Source: Mesostigma viride
Taxonomy: Eukaryota; Streptophyta; Mesostigmatophyceae; Mesostigmatales; Mesostigmataceae
Reading direction: 5' to 3'
Length of the DNA stretch: 60,000 bases
Assembly (NCBI GenBank): GCA_009746045.1
Contig: RPFO01000165.1
Location: forward strand, 684,001-744,000
Part shown: positions 21,618 to 31,524 of the stretch, piece by piece
Position numbering within the stretch: the first letter of the stretch is position 1
Layout: every line of letters starts with the position of its first letter
Made by a program: the position numbers and the translations under genes
Notes under the pieces: model-generated
Told to the model about the DNA's origin: nothing
What the model saw: the letters and a program-made list of their open reading frames with translations, nothing else
Database searches by the model: none

Positions 21618-21949
21618 ACGATCTTTACACATCCTCTGCGCCTCGTAGCGCGTCGGCGCATCGCAACTTACGCGGCGGGGAGCACACCGGTTTTAATACA
21701 TACCGGTGCAGGTCCAGAGCTGGATATGGAGGATCGTGAGTTCGCATACACGTACTGCGACTTCAGGGGCCTTGACTACTAGGTCGGCCTAATTTTCTTT
21801 TGCAGTACTCGTCGACAATTTTGTCGAATTTTCAGCGGCAATTCGCGGGGCGGGGGCGACACCGGCGCAGGCGGCAGTTGCGACAATTGTTGTACATACT
21901 TTGTTCTGCTGCATAGCTGGGGTGTTTTTTGAATAGCTTCTAGTGCAGA

Positions 21950-21973
21950 ATGGCAGACGGGCGCCGTAGCAAG
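21950..21973 (+). pseudogene. First eight codons of B gag, cut by element A
   Basis: The ATG at 21950 starts MADGRRSK. Element A begins at 21974, and the reading frame continues after its second target duplication at 30430 with GAPASGNG. CGGGCGCC at 21958-21965, within these codons, is the same octamer found in pairs in the 3' UTRs of families A and B. Confidence 0.8.
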
Positions 21974-22621
21974 AGTTAGCATTTTGGGCAACCAATATGC
22001 TAAGTGGATGCAGTTTGGAAAGACCTTTCCAACGCCGTGCTGACCGCCTGAAACAGACAAGGGACGAGAAAGATATGAGGTCCCGAAGTCCTAGCCGTCC
22101 GTGGCCGACTAGGGTACAGTCCTCTGGTATAGTGGACAGGACACGTGGCAGGCCGTGCCTGCGCAGGCTTAGCCTGACTATCACGTGACTGTGGTCCACG
22201 TAGGCCAGAGGAGCAGCAGCCTGTGGCTGGTGGAATACAGGACTGGCACAGGTCTGCAAGGATACTAGGCCTTGCAGGCTTGTGACAGGTCCTGTACTTC
22301 CTAGGTTGCAGAGTCTAGGCAAATCCAGTTCGTCCTGGCTCTGCACTGATGCCAGTGGACGTTGAGGATTTGCTTGCATGCCTGCACGTGCCTCGTCACG
22401 CCGATGGGAACGAGGAACAACGCAAAGGATATAGCTTGGTCATGGGGGATGACCAGCTATCTTGGCAAGCACGAACCGAGGCTCCCACATTGGACGTGGA
22501 ACCGCTCACCGTGGTCGTGGCTTGGTGCACGGGTTAAAAGGTTGCTGCCTTTGCAACTTTGGCTCATCCCGTTGTGTGGCGCGAGAGACCAGGAACTCAC
22601 AGTTCTGGCTGTTCGCTAACT
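21974..22621 (+). repeat. 5' LTR of element A (648 bp)
   Basis: It begins AGTTAGCATTTTGGGC and ends GTTCGCTAACT, so the 7-bp termini AGTTAGC/GCTAACT are inverted repeats. No TG...CA ends. Confidence 0.92.
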
Positions 22622-22631
22622 CGTACTATTG
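22622..22631 (+). promoter_or_regulatory. Primer-binding site of element A (self-complementary type)
   Basis: CGTACTATTG starts at the first base after the LTR. Its exact reverse complement CAATAGTACG is at 29457-29466 in the loop of a 3' UTR hairpin and is conserved in the diverged copy A2 (5134-5143). It lacks the TGG of tRNA-primed elements. Confidence 0.65.
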
Positions 22632-22654
22632 CATTTCTGTTGTGCAAGGTTTTC

Positions 22655-23800
22655 ATGTCGGCCGAGGCTCGGGTCGAGACACCTGAGTCATCCCCGGGCA
22701 CGAAGCAGCTCCCGAGTTGCCAGCGCGCGAGAACGCGTTTTTCCCCTATTCCCACCCATCCAACGCTTCTACGTTTGTGCAGGCCGCCTACGTTGCGAGG
22801 GGTCTTGCGGAAGGAGGTTGGGTTGCTGTGTTTGGAAACGCAGCAGGGCCGTCGGCAAACGACCCAGTGGTGATGAGGATAAGGGCGACGACGTCGCCAG
22901 GGGAGACGGGTCGGGTCTGCACGGAGCGGCTTGTCGCTATTCGCGACGAAATAGCTTCGTTGATCTACAGTTTGGAGGTCGCGTACCAGGGCGGGCACGT
23001 CACCATTCAGGCGCTGGACTTAGCGCGTGAAACGCTGGGCCAGCTGGTGGCCATTTGTTTAGGTGGTACCAGATTGTATAACCACTGGGTGGCGACAAGC
23101 TCGCTGGGGGAGGGGACCGACGCGTCACATATTATACGGGACGCGCAGACGCGTGAAGCCGACAGTCCGTGGGATTCGGCTGAAGTGGTGGCTCAGACGT
23201 GTGAGCACCTGGTCAATATCTTGACCCAAGAGGCGCGTGGTCACGCCGATCACTGGGTGATCACACACGACCAGCCGGCATTTGGTCGACCTTGGATACA
23301 CCGAGGTTGCAAAGCAGGCCGGGGGCGTGTGGGCCAACGGTGACAGTCATCACCGGTCGGGACGTCACCGACGAGGATTTTCACAGCGAGTTCGTGGATC
23401 GCCCCACGGGCATCATAGCTCGTTCGTCACAGCAGATTGACGAAGGGGACGGCACAAACGAGGCTACTCAGCTCGGCGTAGGGCGGAGTTGCATATCCCG
23501 TTTGAGCCGGAGCACGACTTCGCTGAGATTGGTCGGGGGTCACGGAACGACAGGCGGGGTGGTGGCAGTCGGTGGGTCAGGAACCTGCAGTGGTATCGCC
23601 GTGGTAGTGCGCCTAGGCTGCCGGTGGAGCAGACACCAGCCGGGAGGCCGGTGAGCCGGGTATTAGGTCCTTACAACGCGGAGGAGGTCCGCTCAGTTCC
23701 GCGCGTGGGGACACCGGTGGCGCGCACAGCGCAGGAGCGTGAGGAGGAGGCCATAGCTGAGGAACGGCCAGCGGCTTCTTCAGGCAGCACCAGCGCTTGA
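22655..23800 (+). pseudogene. Extra ORF1 of element A, frameshifted
   Basis: Starting at ATG 22655 (MSAEARVETPE), the coding signal moves to the frame containing ENAFFPYSHPSNASTFVQ and SLIYSLEVAYQGGHVTIQ (22717-23343), and then to a third frame with FEPEHDFAEIGRGSRN ending at a stop at 23798-23800. Gag starts 54 bp later. It occupies the same place as ORF1 of element B. No domain recognised; the C-terminus is Arg/Gly-rich then Glu-rich. Confidence 0.5.
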
Positions 23801-23853
23801 GCCAGTTTTGCCTTGTCTGTCGCCTGTTTTGTTTTGCCATCCCACTGTATATA

Positions 23854-25207
23854 ATGCCTCGTGGCAAACCGGGAGACGGCGACAAGGGCGAGATGGAGGC
23901 ACCGGCTGGAGCAAGCCAGGAGCCTCGGCAAGACAAGGAGCAGCTGGTGGGAGAGGCGATCCCAGCCAGCGACGGCGATGGGGGAAAGAGACCAGGCGGC
24001 AAGAGACGGCATGAAGACGCGGTGGAGGAGGCGCGCAAGGTGCGGGCAACAGGGCCAACGGATGCAATAACGGTGGCAAATGGGCAACCTGCCGTGGAGA
24101 AGCGTAAGAGGGACCCCTCCGCTGACGGCAATGGTAAGAGGCCTCACGTGGATGTGCTCTCCCCTGTGCCTGCTGGACCAAGTGGTGTTGTTGTTGTGAC
24201 ACCCGCTGTGGTGGAGCCAGTGAAGGCGCTGCCAGGGTCGAGACCTCACATGAGTGCTGTCACTGTTATGAATGGTCAAAAGCCTCTTAACCCACCACTA
24301 GCACAGGAAGCTTTGGACAAGTGGCTTGAGGACATGGAGCTTGTTGTGTGCTCCGTGGACCCCACTGTCAACCTAGTGCAAGTGTTTCACTCGTCCACGT
24401 GCAACAGGGACTCATCAGAGCGTGTCAGGGAGAAGGCTAGGACTGCTGTCAAGGATAAGCTAACCTGGGCACAGTTCCTGGAAGGGTTGAGGGAGGAGTT
24501 CTCTGACAAGTTCTCAACCTCACCAACTATTACAAGCATCAGTATGACACCTTTGAGATAGTGGGCCCTGTGGCAGAGGAATGGGCTAGGCTCAACCGTA
24601 TCAGAGACAAGGGGGCCAAGTATGGCTTCATGGTCACAGATAGGGCCTTGGCAGACTATTTCCTGGACCGTATGGGTTTGAGTGTGGATGGGAGGAAACG
24701 GTGCCCGCATGTTTCTTAACCAGACTGATGGCTCCTTGCGTGCTCTGGAGCTTGTAATCCTCAGCATAAGGAAGCCAGATCCTGCCTGCAAAGCTATCCA
24801 GTCCCATGGCAGCAATGCCACCTCCGCTGTGCAGGGCCAAGGTGATGTCCCCGGGTACCCAGCCCGTGATGGGGCAAGGCCCAACAAGCGTAAGCGCTTC
24901 AGGCGCCAGAGGCAGGGGGCTCAGGGTGGCAAGGGTGCAGGTTCCCAAGGAGGGGTTGGGAGCCAGCAAGCTGGTGGTCAGCAGGGTAAGGGTGGCCAAG
25001 GGCAAGGCAAGGGCCAAGCTCAAGGCAACCAGGGCAAGCAGGGTGGACAGTCTCAGGGAGGCCAGGGAAGCCTGGCAAGGGTGGGGCTGGGTCTGGGAAG
25101 AAGGGTGGGCATGCTTTGTGTGTGGCAAGGAAGGTCACTGGCGTCGTGAGTGTCCTGACAGGAAGGCCAAGCCTGCTGGGGCAGGGGGCCAGTCTGGGCA
25201 GCAGTGA
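23854..25207 (+). pseudogene. Gag of element A with CCHC zinc knuckle, frameshifted
   Basis: The ATG at 23854 opens a charged N-terminus (MPRGKPGDGDKGEMEA). The capsid-like part EEWARLNRIRDKGAKYGF and RALADYFLDRMG follows in a second frame after a shift near 24530, then a third frame (RALELVILSIRKPDP) and finally the Gly/Gln-rich region and zinc knuckle CFVCGKEGHWRREC. It ends QSGQQ followed by TGA at 25205-25207. The frame after that UGA stays open into the pol leader. At least three frameshifts prevent a single Gag product as sequenced. Confidence 0.75.
25205..25207 (+). promoter_or_regulatory. Putative UGA readthrough codon between A gag and pol
   Basis: The context is CAG-TGA-CTA, with the same frame open on the far side for more than 140 codons. 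UGA followed by CUA is an established leaky context. CCCC (25218-25221) and GGGG (25244-25247) downstream could form a stem, and element B has the same arrangement. Confidence 0.55.
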
Positions 25208-28200
25208 CTAGCATCATCCCCTGTAAATAGTCAATCACCCCTTGGGGAAGGTGTGCTGGATGTACATAAGGATGGGGGTGTGCCCCTTGTGCAGCACCAA
25301 GGGTGTAAAGATGTTGTTCTTCCACTGGATTGCAATAACAATGCTGCAGCTGAATTCCCTATGCCTCATGCAGGTGGTGGGTCTCCAGCAGGTGCTGGCC
25401 TGGAGGGCCAAGGGACCTTGCTGGAAGGGCCTGGAGCGGTCCAGGGTGCAGGACCTGACTTGGGGCGTCAGGATGGCCTGCAGGGAAGCCCTGGAACCTC
25501 AGGAGTGGATCATGTGTCCCCACACACGGTTCAGACGTCTCGCCAGGTCAGTACTGACAGAGTGCTGAGCTATGCTGAGGCTGGCCATAGTTGCATCACA
25601 TGTTTGGGCATTCTGGGCAGGCAGCAATGTTTGCTTGGAAGCTAGGTAGGGAGCCTTTGTGGGAGGCTGCCAGGCTGCTGCTGAGAACTGTGGTTGCCAG
25701 GAGAATGCTGTTCACCCACCTCAGTCCCATGCTAGGGAGCCTGCTAGGGAGCGTGGCGACATCCAGATGGATATCCAGCATATCAGGGGCTTGTATATAT
25801 TGGTGGGGTGGACAGGTTCAGTAGATACAGGCTGATAGACGTTCTGCCTGGTATGCAGGAGCACCACTTGTTGTTGGGTATGAAGGCCCTGATCCCAGGC
25901 TTTGGGGTGTGCAAGAGTGTGCAGGCAGACTTGCAGTTTGACTGTTTGCTCAAGCATCAGGACCAGCTGCCTTGTAAGCTGGTAGTAGTCCCCAGGGAGA
26001 GTCATGGGCAGCAAGGGGCTGTAGAGAGATCCATACGTGAAGTGAAGACAGTGGTGCTAGCAGCAGAGTCAGTGCCACTTGTGGCATCTGCCTTAGAGAG
26101 GGCAGCCTGGTGTAAGGGGATAGAAGAGCAGCTGAACCACAGGGTTAACTATTACTTTGATGGTGTGGCTGTCTCTCCCCTGGCCCTGCAGTATAGCTTG
26201 TTGCCTGAGAACGTGGTGCAGGCCAGTCTTAGGAAGGCAGACAGGTTGTTTGCCCAGCTGAGACGTAAGGACAAGAACTGGAATGTGCTGAGGCCTCAGG
26301 TGGGGCTGAAGGTCAGGATGTGGAAGGAACCATCTATTCCAGGCAAGCGGGGGAAGTGGCAGGATGGGGTTGTCACTCGTGTGGAGAAGCTAACAGATCT
26401 TGCCTGGTGGCTTTGGAAAAGGATCCAAGGCACGTGTACAGGTTGTCCTGGGCTCATGTCAAGGAAAGAAGGCCACATGCAATCTGGCCTGCAGACGGGC
26501 CAGGCCCTCCCAGCTGGGTTGAGGAGCCAGGCCAGAGCCAGGCAGCAGCAGCTAACAATCCTCTGGTGGTGGATGATGGTCTGTCCCTGCTGGAAGATGA
26601 CGAGCAGGAGGCTGCTGAAGCAACTGTCACAAGGCCAGAGGGGACGGGGCAGCCACCTAAGGCCCGGGGGCCTCTCATGGCGGACGTCATCCGAGCACTC
26701 ATGCGCAGCAAACATGATCCCAAGGTATCCAAGCTCACGGGGTGGGGGTCGTGCTGGGCAGCTACAATGGAGGTAGATACCAACTCACAGGTGTCTGTCA
26801 TCAGGGAAGAGGATGCTGTAGGCTTACAGATGTCCCATCCCAGTTGCCTTGCTGTGTCTGATTTCTCAGGAAAGGTGTCCATGAAGATCCTTGGGGAAGT
26901 GAGTGTGCCTATCTTAGGGGTGCCCACCACGTTCTGTGTGGTAGAGGGCTATAAGGGGCCTGCCATTCTGGGTCAGAACTTCTTGTGCATGCCAGGGGTT
27001 ACTTTGACCTCTGATGAGTTGGCACTAGAAGGCAGGGGCAGCCTCCCCCTTGAAAGATATCACTATTCCCAGGGTCTTGCAGTGGCGGTGAAGGCTGTTA
27101 GGAGTCAGCCAGCTGAGGGTCCTCAAGGTCAGGAGCCCATAGCTGAGGACTTGTTGATAATCCCAACCACCTTTGATCCAAGGCAGTTAGGGGTAAACAG
27201 GTACCAGATAGCTGCTCACAGTCCTATTCCCTGGCGCCAGCTAGTCGAGATGATGCAAAGCCCCAAGATGGCTAAGGCATGGACTCTTGGCTTTGTTGCT
27301 TCTGGGCATGAGTGGATAGTTTCCAACTGTGCAGAACCTGTGGATGAGCTGCCAGAAGTTCACCAGCTGCTCAGATTGATGTTTGTCCTCAAGCTCAAGG
27401 AGGTTGATGGTGTCCAGGTGCCACATGTCAGACCAGTTGTAACCGAGTATCATGGCACTGGCCAGTTGTTAGATGAGGAGCTCTATACTCCAGGGATGCT
27501 GCATGACACGTGGAGGATTCTGCTGTGTATATTTCTGTCTTTTCTGGTTAAGGGTGTGCCCTATAGCTCTGTGCTGATTGATTTCAAGAGGGCTTTTCTC
27601 AAGGGTGACCAAGATCAGGCTAGGCAGACTTGGAGAGATATCCCTCCTTTCTTTGTGACTGTACCTGCTGTATGGAGAGCAGAGATAAAGGCCAGGTACC
27701 TGAGAATTCTGAAAGGGTTGGAAGGTCTCAGGTCCAGTCCCATTATCTGGAGAAAGAGCCTAGAGAAGTTCTTGAAGAGTACTTGTGGGTTTTCTGTGTC
27801 TCCAGTGGATCCCTGTTTGTTCAAGGGTCCCACAATGGCCTTCCTGTCTTTGCCTCACTGCATGGTGATGACCTGCATCTCATAGGTCCACCAGACTGGG
27901 TTGAGGCTGTCTTGGCTAAGATCCAGAAGCGGTTTGAGCTGGGTAAGATACAGCACATGGTGGAGAATGAGCCTATGGTCTTCTGTGGCATGCAGGCTAC
28001 GTTGTTCCAAGCCAAGGGCTCGTGGTTCATCAGGATGGAGGGTGGTAAGGACTACCCACAGCAGATTGTGATGCATTGCAGGAGCCCATCACGCAGGCTA
28101 GGTGTGCTACCATCAGGGCATGCTGGCATGGCTTGCAAGTATATGTGCCCCTGACTTGCTGGTTCTGAGTCGACTTACTGATTCCCAGCTGGTTGAGGTG

Positions 28201-28765
28201 GGTGCTGAGAGTGTGGTGCAGGCTGTCATGATGTCTCCCCCTCTCATACTGGGTCCTGTGGATTTGTACAAGCCCCTTGACATGGTTCTCTATGTGGACA
28301 GTTCTATGGATAATAGGAAGGTCACAGAGGTCAGGGGGGGCAGCAGCATTAGTTACCCTGGAGCAAGATCACACCTCACTTGTTACCTGGTACAGTCGGT
28401 TGCAGAACAGGGTTACACCCAGCAGTGATATTGCTGAGTGCAGGGCAATCTGTGAAGGGCTGCATACTGCTCTTTACTTGAGGGAGCTCTTCTACCAGCT
28501 ATGTCAAGTGGCTTCCTGTAGGTTGCAGCTGCACACACTGGTGAGGACTGATAGCATGGGCATGGTGCAATTTGTGCACAGGCAGCTGGCCAGGAGCAGG
28601 GACCTTGACTACTTGTTGCTCAAGGAGATGTCCTACCTAGCTCACATTGAACATGTGCCTGGTGTGGACAACCCTGCAGATGCCCTCACCAAGCTGGAGG
28701 AGAAGGCGGAGAGGCAGTACCCCCTGCTCCGTGGGCTCATGGACCCCTTACACGGGCGGCCATAG
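25208..28765 (+). pseudogene. Pol of element A: integrase, protease, RT, RNase H, with several frameshifts
   Basis: Order along the DNA: leader (25208-25590), integrase zinc-binding start HHMFGH and, after frame changes near 25690, DIQMDIQHIRG, DRFSRYRLIDVLPGM, ADLQFD and GQQGAVERSIREVK (catalytic D, D, E). The integrase C-terminal part shifts frame near 26395. The protease-like domain is at about 26760-27000 (EVDTNSQVSVI ... GPAILGQNFL). RT is at about 27200-28130 with DFKRAFLKGD and LHGDDLHLIG, shifts near 27830 and 28070. RNase H (VDSSMDNRK, AECRAICEG, GVDNPADALTKL) follows a shift near 28340, stop at 28763-28765. As written it cannot make a functional polyprotein. Confidence 0.85.
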
Positions 28766-29776
28766 AGACCAGGCCTTGCTTCAGCTTGGGTGTCCCCAGT
28801 GGGCTGCTTGACCAAAGTACCAAGTGGTGACTGGTGCTTACTGGTTGACAGCCGGTCCTTCAGGGTTAGGTACACCCTCCTGGACAGGAGTTGGTGTGGA
28901 ATGTCACTCCTACCAGCTGAGAATCATGCCTGGCCCTCCCCATGGGGTTCAGAAGAGTCGCCAGGACTTAAGTCGACGCCTTTGGCCTCAAACAGTTAGG
29001 CCATGCAAGGGCAACCCGAATGTTGGTTCTTACAGGTTGCTGTATATATGTTTTCTAGTGCTTGTTTCCAACCTGTTGCTAATAAAGAACCTGGTTGTGT
29101 GACCATGTGGAACATGGTTGCCAGGGGGCCACATTCTGGGTTATATAATGCTTGAATAAAACATAATCATGTCATGTCATTCTCATGTTGTTCTCATGGT
29201 TGTAATGTTTCTCTTGTGTAAAGTTCCAGGTCACCTATAAACCTGGAGGTTGGGGTGGGGTTCAATTCCCCAGCAGAGCCACAGCCTGGCATGAGTGATT
29301 CCTGGGCTTAACACCCAGTGAAGACATGGGCTCCCCAATGAGGCAGTATTTGTACAGGTGCTACCTGAGTCTCTTTGAGCATAAAAGGGAAAGGCTGGCC
29401 AAGGCGGGCGCCATAAGAACGGGCGCCTGTGATAACTGTGAAAGATCAGGAACTCACAATAGTACGTTCTTGGCATCCTGTAATCCCAGCCATTGGACTA
29501 GGTAATGTGCCTTGACTTTAATCTAGCACCAAGTTCCCAAGGAAAGGTTGGGAGCTGACCAAGGGGTCAGGGGATAACCTGGGGTGACCTCTGATTCACT
29601 GGCCAGTACACCTAGCCTGGTCCAAGGGCAGATATGTTGTTACCCAAAGGAGGCAGGAACCTGGGCCCTCAAAGGTCTGATCAACCTCAAGGGACCAAGC
29701 GGTCTGTGGCTGAGTGGGCACAAGCAAGGTTAGGCTTGTTTCAAGCTGGTCCAGCTCCAAAAGAAGAAAGGGTTGG
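28766..29776 (+). other. 3' UTR of element A
   Basis: About 1 kb without coding capacity but with signals conserved in A2: AATAAA at about 29082 and 29154, a TCCAGG/CCTGGA stem, a T-arm-like hairpin TGGGG-TTCAATT-CCCCA at 29256-29272, CGGGCGCC at 29405-29412 and 29420-29427, and the primer-like hairpin at 29448-29471. It ends in the polypurine tract AAAAGAAGAAAGGGTTGG. Confidence 0.75.
29448..29471 (+). ncRNA. Primer-like hairpin of element A
   Basis: AGGAAC (29448-29453) pairs with GTTCTT (29466-29471), with one G-U, around the loop TCACAATAGTAC. The last ten bases of loop plus first stem base, CAATAGTACG, are the exact complement of the primer site at 22622-22631. In A2 the flanking bases differ (CCAGGAAC/GTTCATGG) but still pair, which suggests selection for the stem. 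That it acts as an RNA primer is inference. Confidence 0.5.
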
Positions 29777-30424
29777 AGTTAGCATTTTGGGCAACCAATA
29801 TGCTAAGTGGATGCAGTTTGGAAAGACCTTTCCAACGCCGTGCTGACCGCCTGAAACAGACAAGGGACGAGAAAGATATGAGGTCCCGAAGTCCTAGCCG
29901 TCCGTGGCCGACTAGGGTACAGTCCTCTGGTATAGTGGACAGGACACGTGGCAGGCCGTGCCTGCGCAGGCTTAGCCTGACTATCACGTGACTGTGGTCC
30001 ACGTAGGCCAGAGGAGCAGCAGCCTGTGGCTGGTGGAATACAGGACTGGCACAGGTCTGCAAGGATACTAGGCCTTGCAGGCTTGTGACAGGTCCTGTAC
30101 TTCCTAGGTTGCAGAGTCTAGGCAAATCCAGTTCGTCCTGGCTCTGCACTGATGCCAGTGGACGTTGTGGATTTGCTTGCATGCCTGCACGTGCCTCGTC
30201 ACGCCGATGGGAACGAGGAACAACGCAAAGGATATAGCTTGGTCATGGGGGATGACCAGCTATCTTGGCAAGCACGAACCGAGGCTCCCACATTGGACGT
30301 GGAACCGCTCACCGTGGTCGTGGCTTGGTGCACGGGTTAAAAGGTTGCTGCCTTTGCAACTTTGGCTCATCCCGTTGTGTGGCGCGAGAGACCAGGAACT
30401 CACAGTTCTGGCTGTTCGCTAACT
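29777..30424 (+). repeat. 3' LTR of element A (648 bp)
   Basis: Same length as the 5' LTR with one substitution noticed. It directly follows the polypurine tract and is followed by GCAAG, the target duplication, and then the continuation of B gag. Confidence 0.92.
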
Positions 30425-30429
30425 GCAAG

Positions 30430-31524
30430 GGTGCCCCAGCCAGTGGGAATGGTGGTGGTGCTGGTAGTGGAACCGCTCACGTAGATGACGTGGGGGTTAC
30501 CGGAGAGATCACCAATCTTCCTTTGAATAATAATAATGCACAAGCTGTTCTTGGTTATGACCTCACTACCCAGGGTTTGCTTATTGTGAATCAACTACAG
30601 CCTGTCACGTCAGACACTAAGCCCAAACAGGCAGAGGAGTTTGTGGAGGGCCTAGAGGGGTTTCCAAGTTTGTACGGTGGTACAAACTATTACCAGATCT
30701 GGATAGGTAGCCAGACTTTTGGCAAATGTACAGATCAGATCAAGGACCTCACTAGAGAGTGTAAGAAGGCCAACAAGGCCTGGTCCAGCTACGTGGCAGA
30801 GTTAAAGGAACTGCTAGAGGATCAGAGGAAGAAAGTGGGGATCCATTGGCAGGATAAATACCAGGGGTGGGAGGTTAAGGGGGACCTGATCCAGAACTTT
30901 CTCAACTATTGTAAGATGGTTGAGGAGGGCAGGGCTCACGGCTTTAATGTCGCTGATAACATAGCCCTAACCAACTGGCTCAAGGTTTCTGGGCTGGATA
31001 AGGCGACACGTGGCTCCTTAAAAGTCATGTGTGCCCCACACTCTACCCTGAAGGCCTACAAGGTCATCATTAAACAAGCACTCGAGGCAGAGGAGCTGTT
31101 TGAGGGTGGAGTGCCAGCAGTGAAGGCTACCCAGGCAGGTGGGCGTACCCAGGGTGGCTCCAAATCGTCCGAGGCTGACCGAAGCCAAGGAGGACGTAAG
31201 GGCAACCATAACAAGCGCAAGGGAGATCATTCACCTGATTCTGACAGGAGGTCACACTCCAAGTCGGTGTTCAGGCGGGTGGGTGGTCAGCCCAAGCAGG
31301 GCAACGCGTCTGACAATGGGGGCAGTGGCCAGGGCAAGTCCAAGATACAATGCTACCTGTGCAAGGGGTGGGGGCACATCAAGAAGGAGTGTCCCAGCTT
31401 CAAGAAGTCCCAGGGCCAGGGCAGCAACAAGAATAACAACAACAACAACAAGAAGAACAACAACAAGTCCCAGGCAGGCCAGCCTTCAAAGGGCAGTCAG
31501 CAAGAAGACAACAAGGAGCAGTGA
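30430..31524 (+). pseudogene. Gag of element B (main part), separated from its start by element A
   Basis: The frame begins GAPASGNGGG, continuing the eight codons at 21950-21973; together they would encode 372 residues. The central part has Gag-like helices (NYYQIWIGSQTF, WLKVSGLDKATRGSLKVM), then a basic Ser/Arg/Gln-rich region and one CCHC knuckle (CYLCKGWGHIKKEC), ending in an Asn/Lys-rich tail. The stop is TGA at 31522-31524. The frame itself is intact, so the only lesion is the insertion of A. A plus-strand reading can extend upstream into the A LTR, but that extension is not native. Confidence 0.85.
31522..31524 (+). promoter_or_regulatory. Putative UGA readthrough codon between B gag and pol
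   Basis: The context is CAG-TGA-CTG. The frame downstream is the pol frame and contains no further stop until RT, so no frameshift or second start is needed to make Gag-Pol. CCCC at 31538-31541 and G6 at 31562-31567 could form a downstream stem, as in element A. Recoding is inferred, not shown. Confidence 0.6.

Larger units (their letters stand above)
21974..30424 (+). mobile_element. Copia element A, full length (8451 bp), nested in B gag
   Basis: LTRs at 21974-22621 and 29777-30424 are both 648 bp with one substitution seen (position 22365). The duplication GCAAG is at 21969-21973 and 30425-30429. Order: LTR, ORF1, gag, UGA, pol (integrase, protease, RT, RNase H), 3' UTR, polypurine tract, LTR. 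Unlike its LTRs, the coding part carries many frameshifts. Confidence 0.93.

Noticed and set aside
21048-22640. Host tRNA as primer for A and B
   Set aside because: The sites start CGTA, not TGG, and I could not match them to a conserved tRNA arm; internal tRNA priming (as in Drosophila copia) cannot be fully excluded without a tRNA set.
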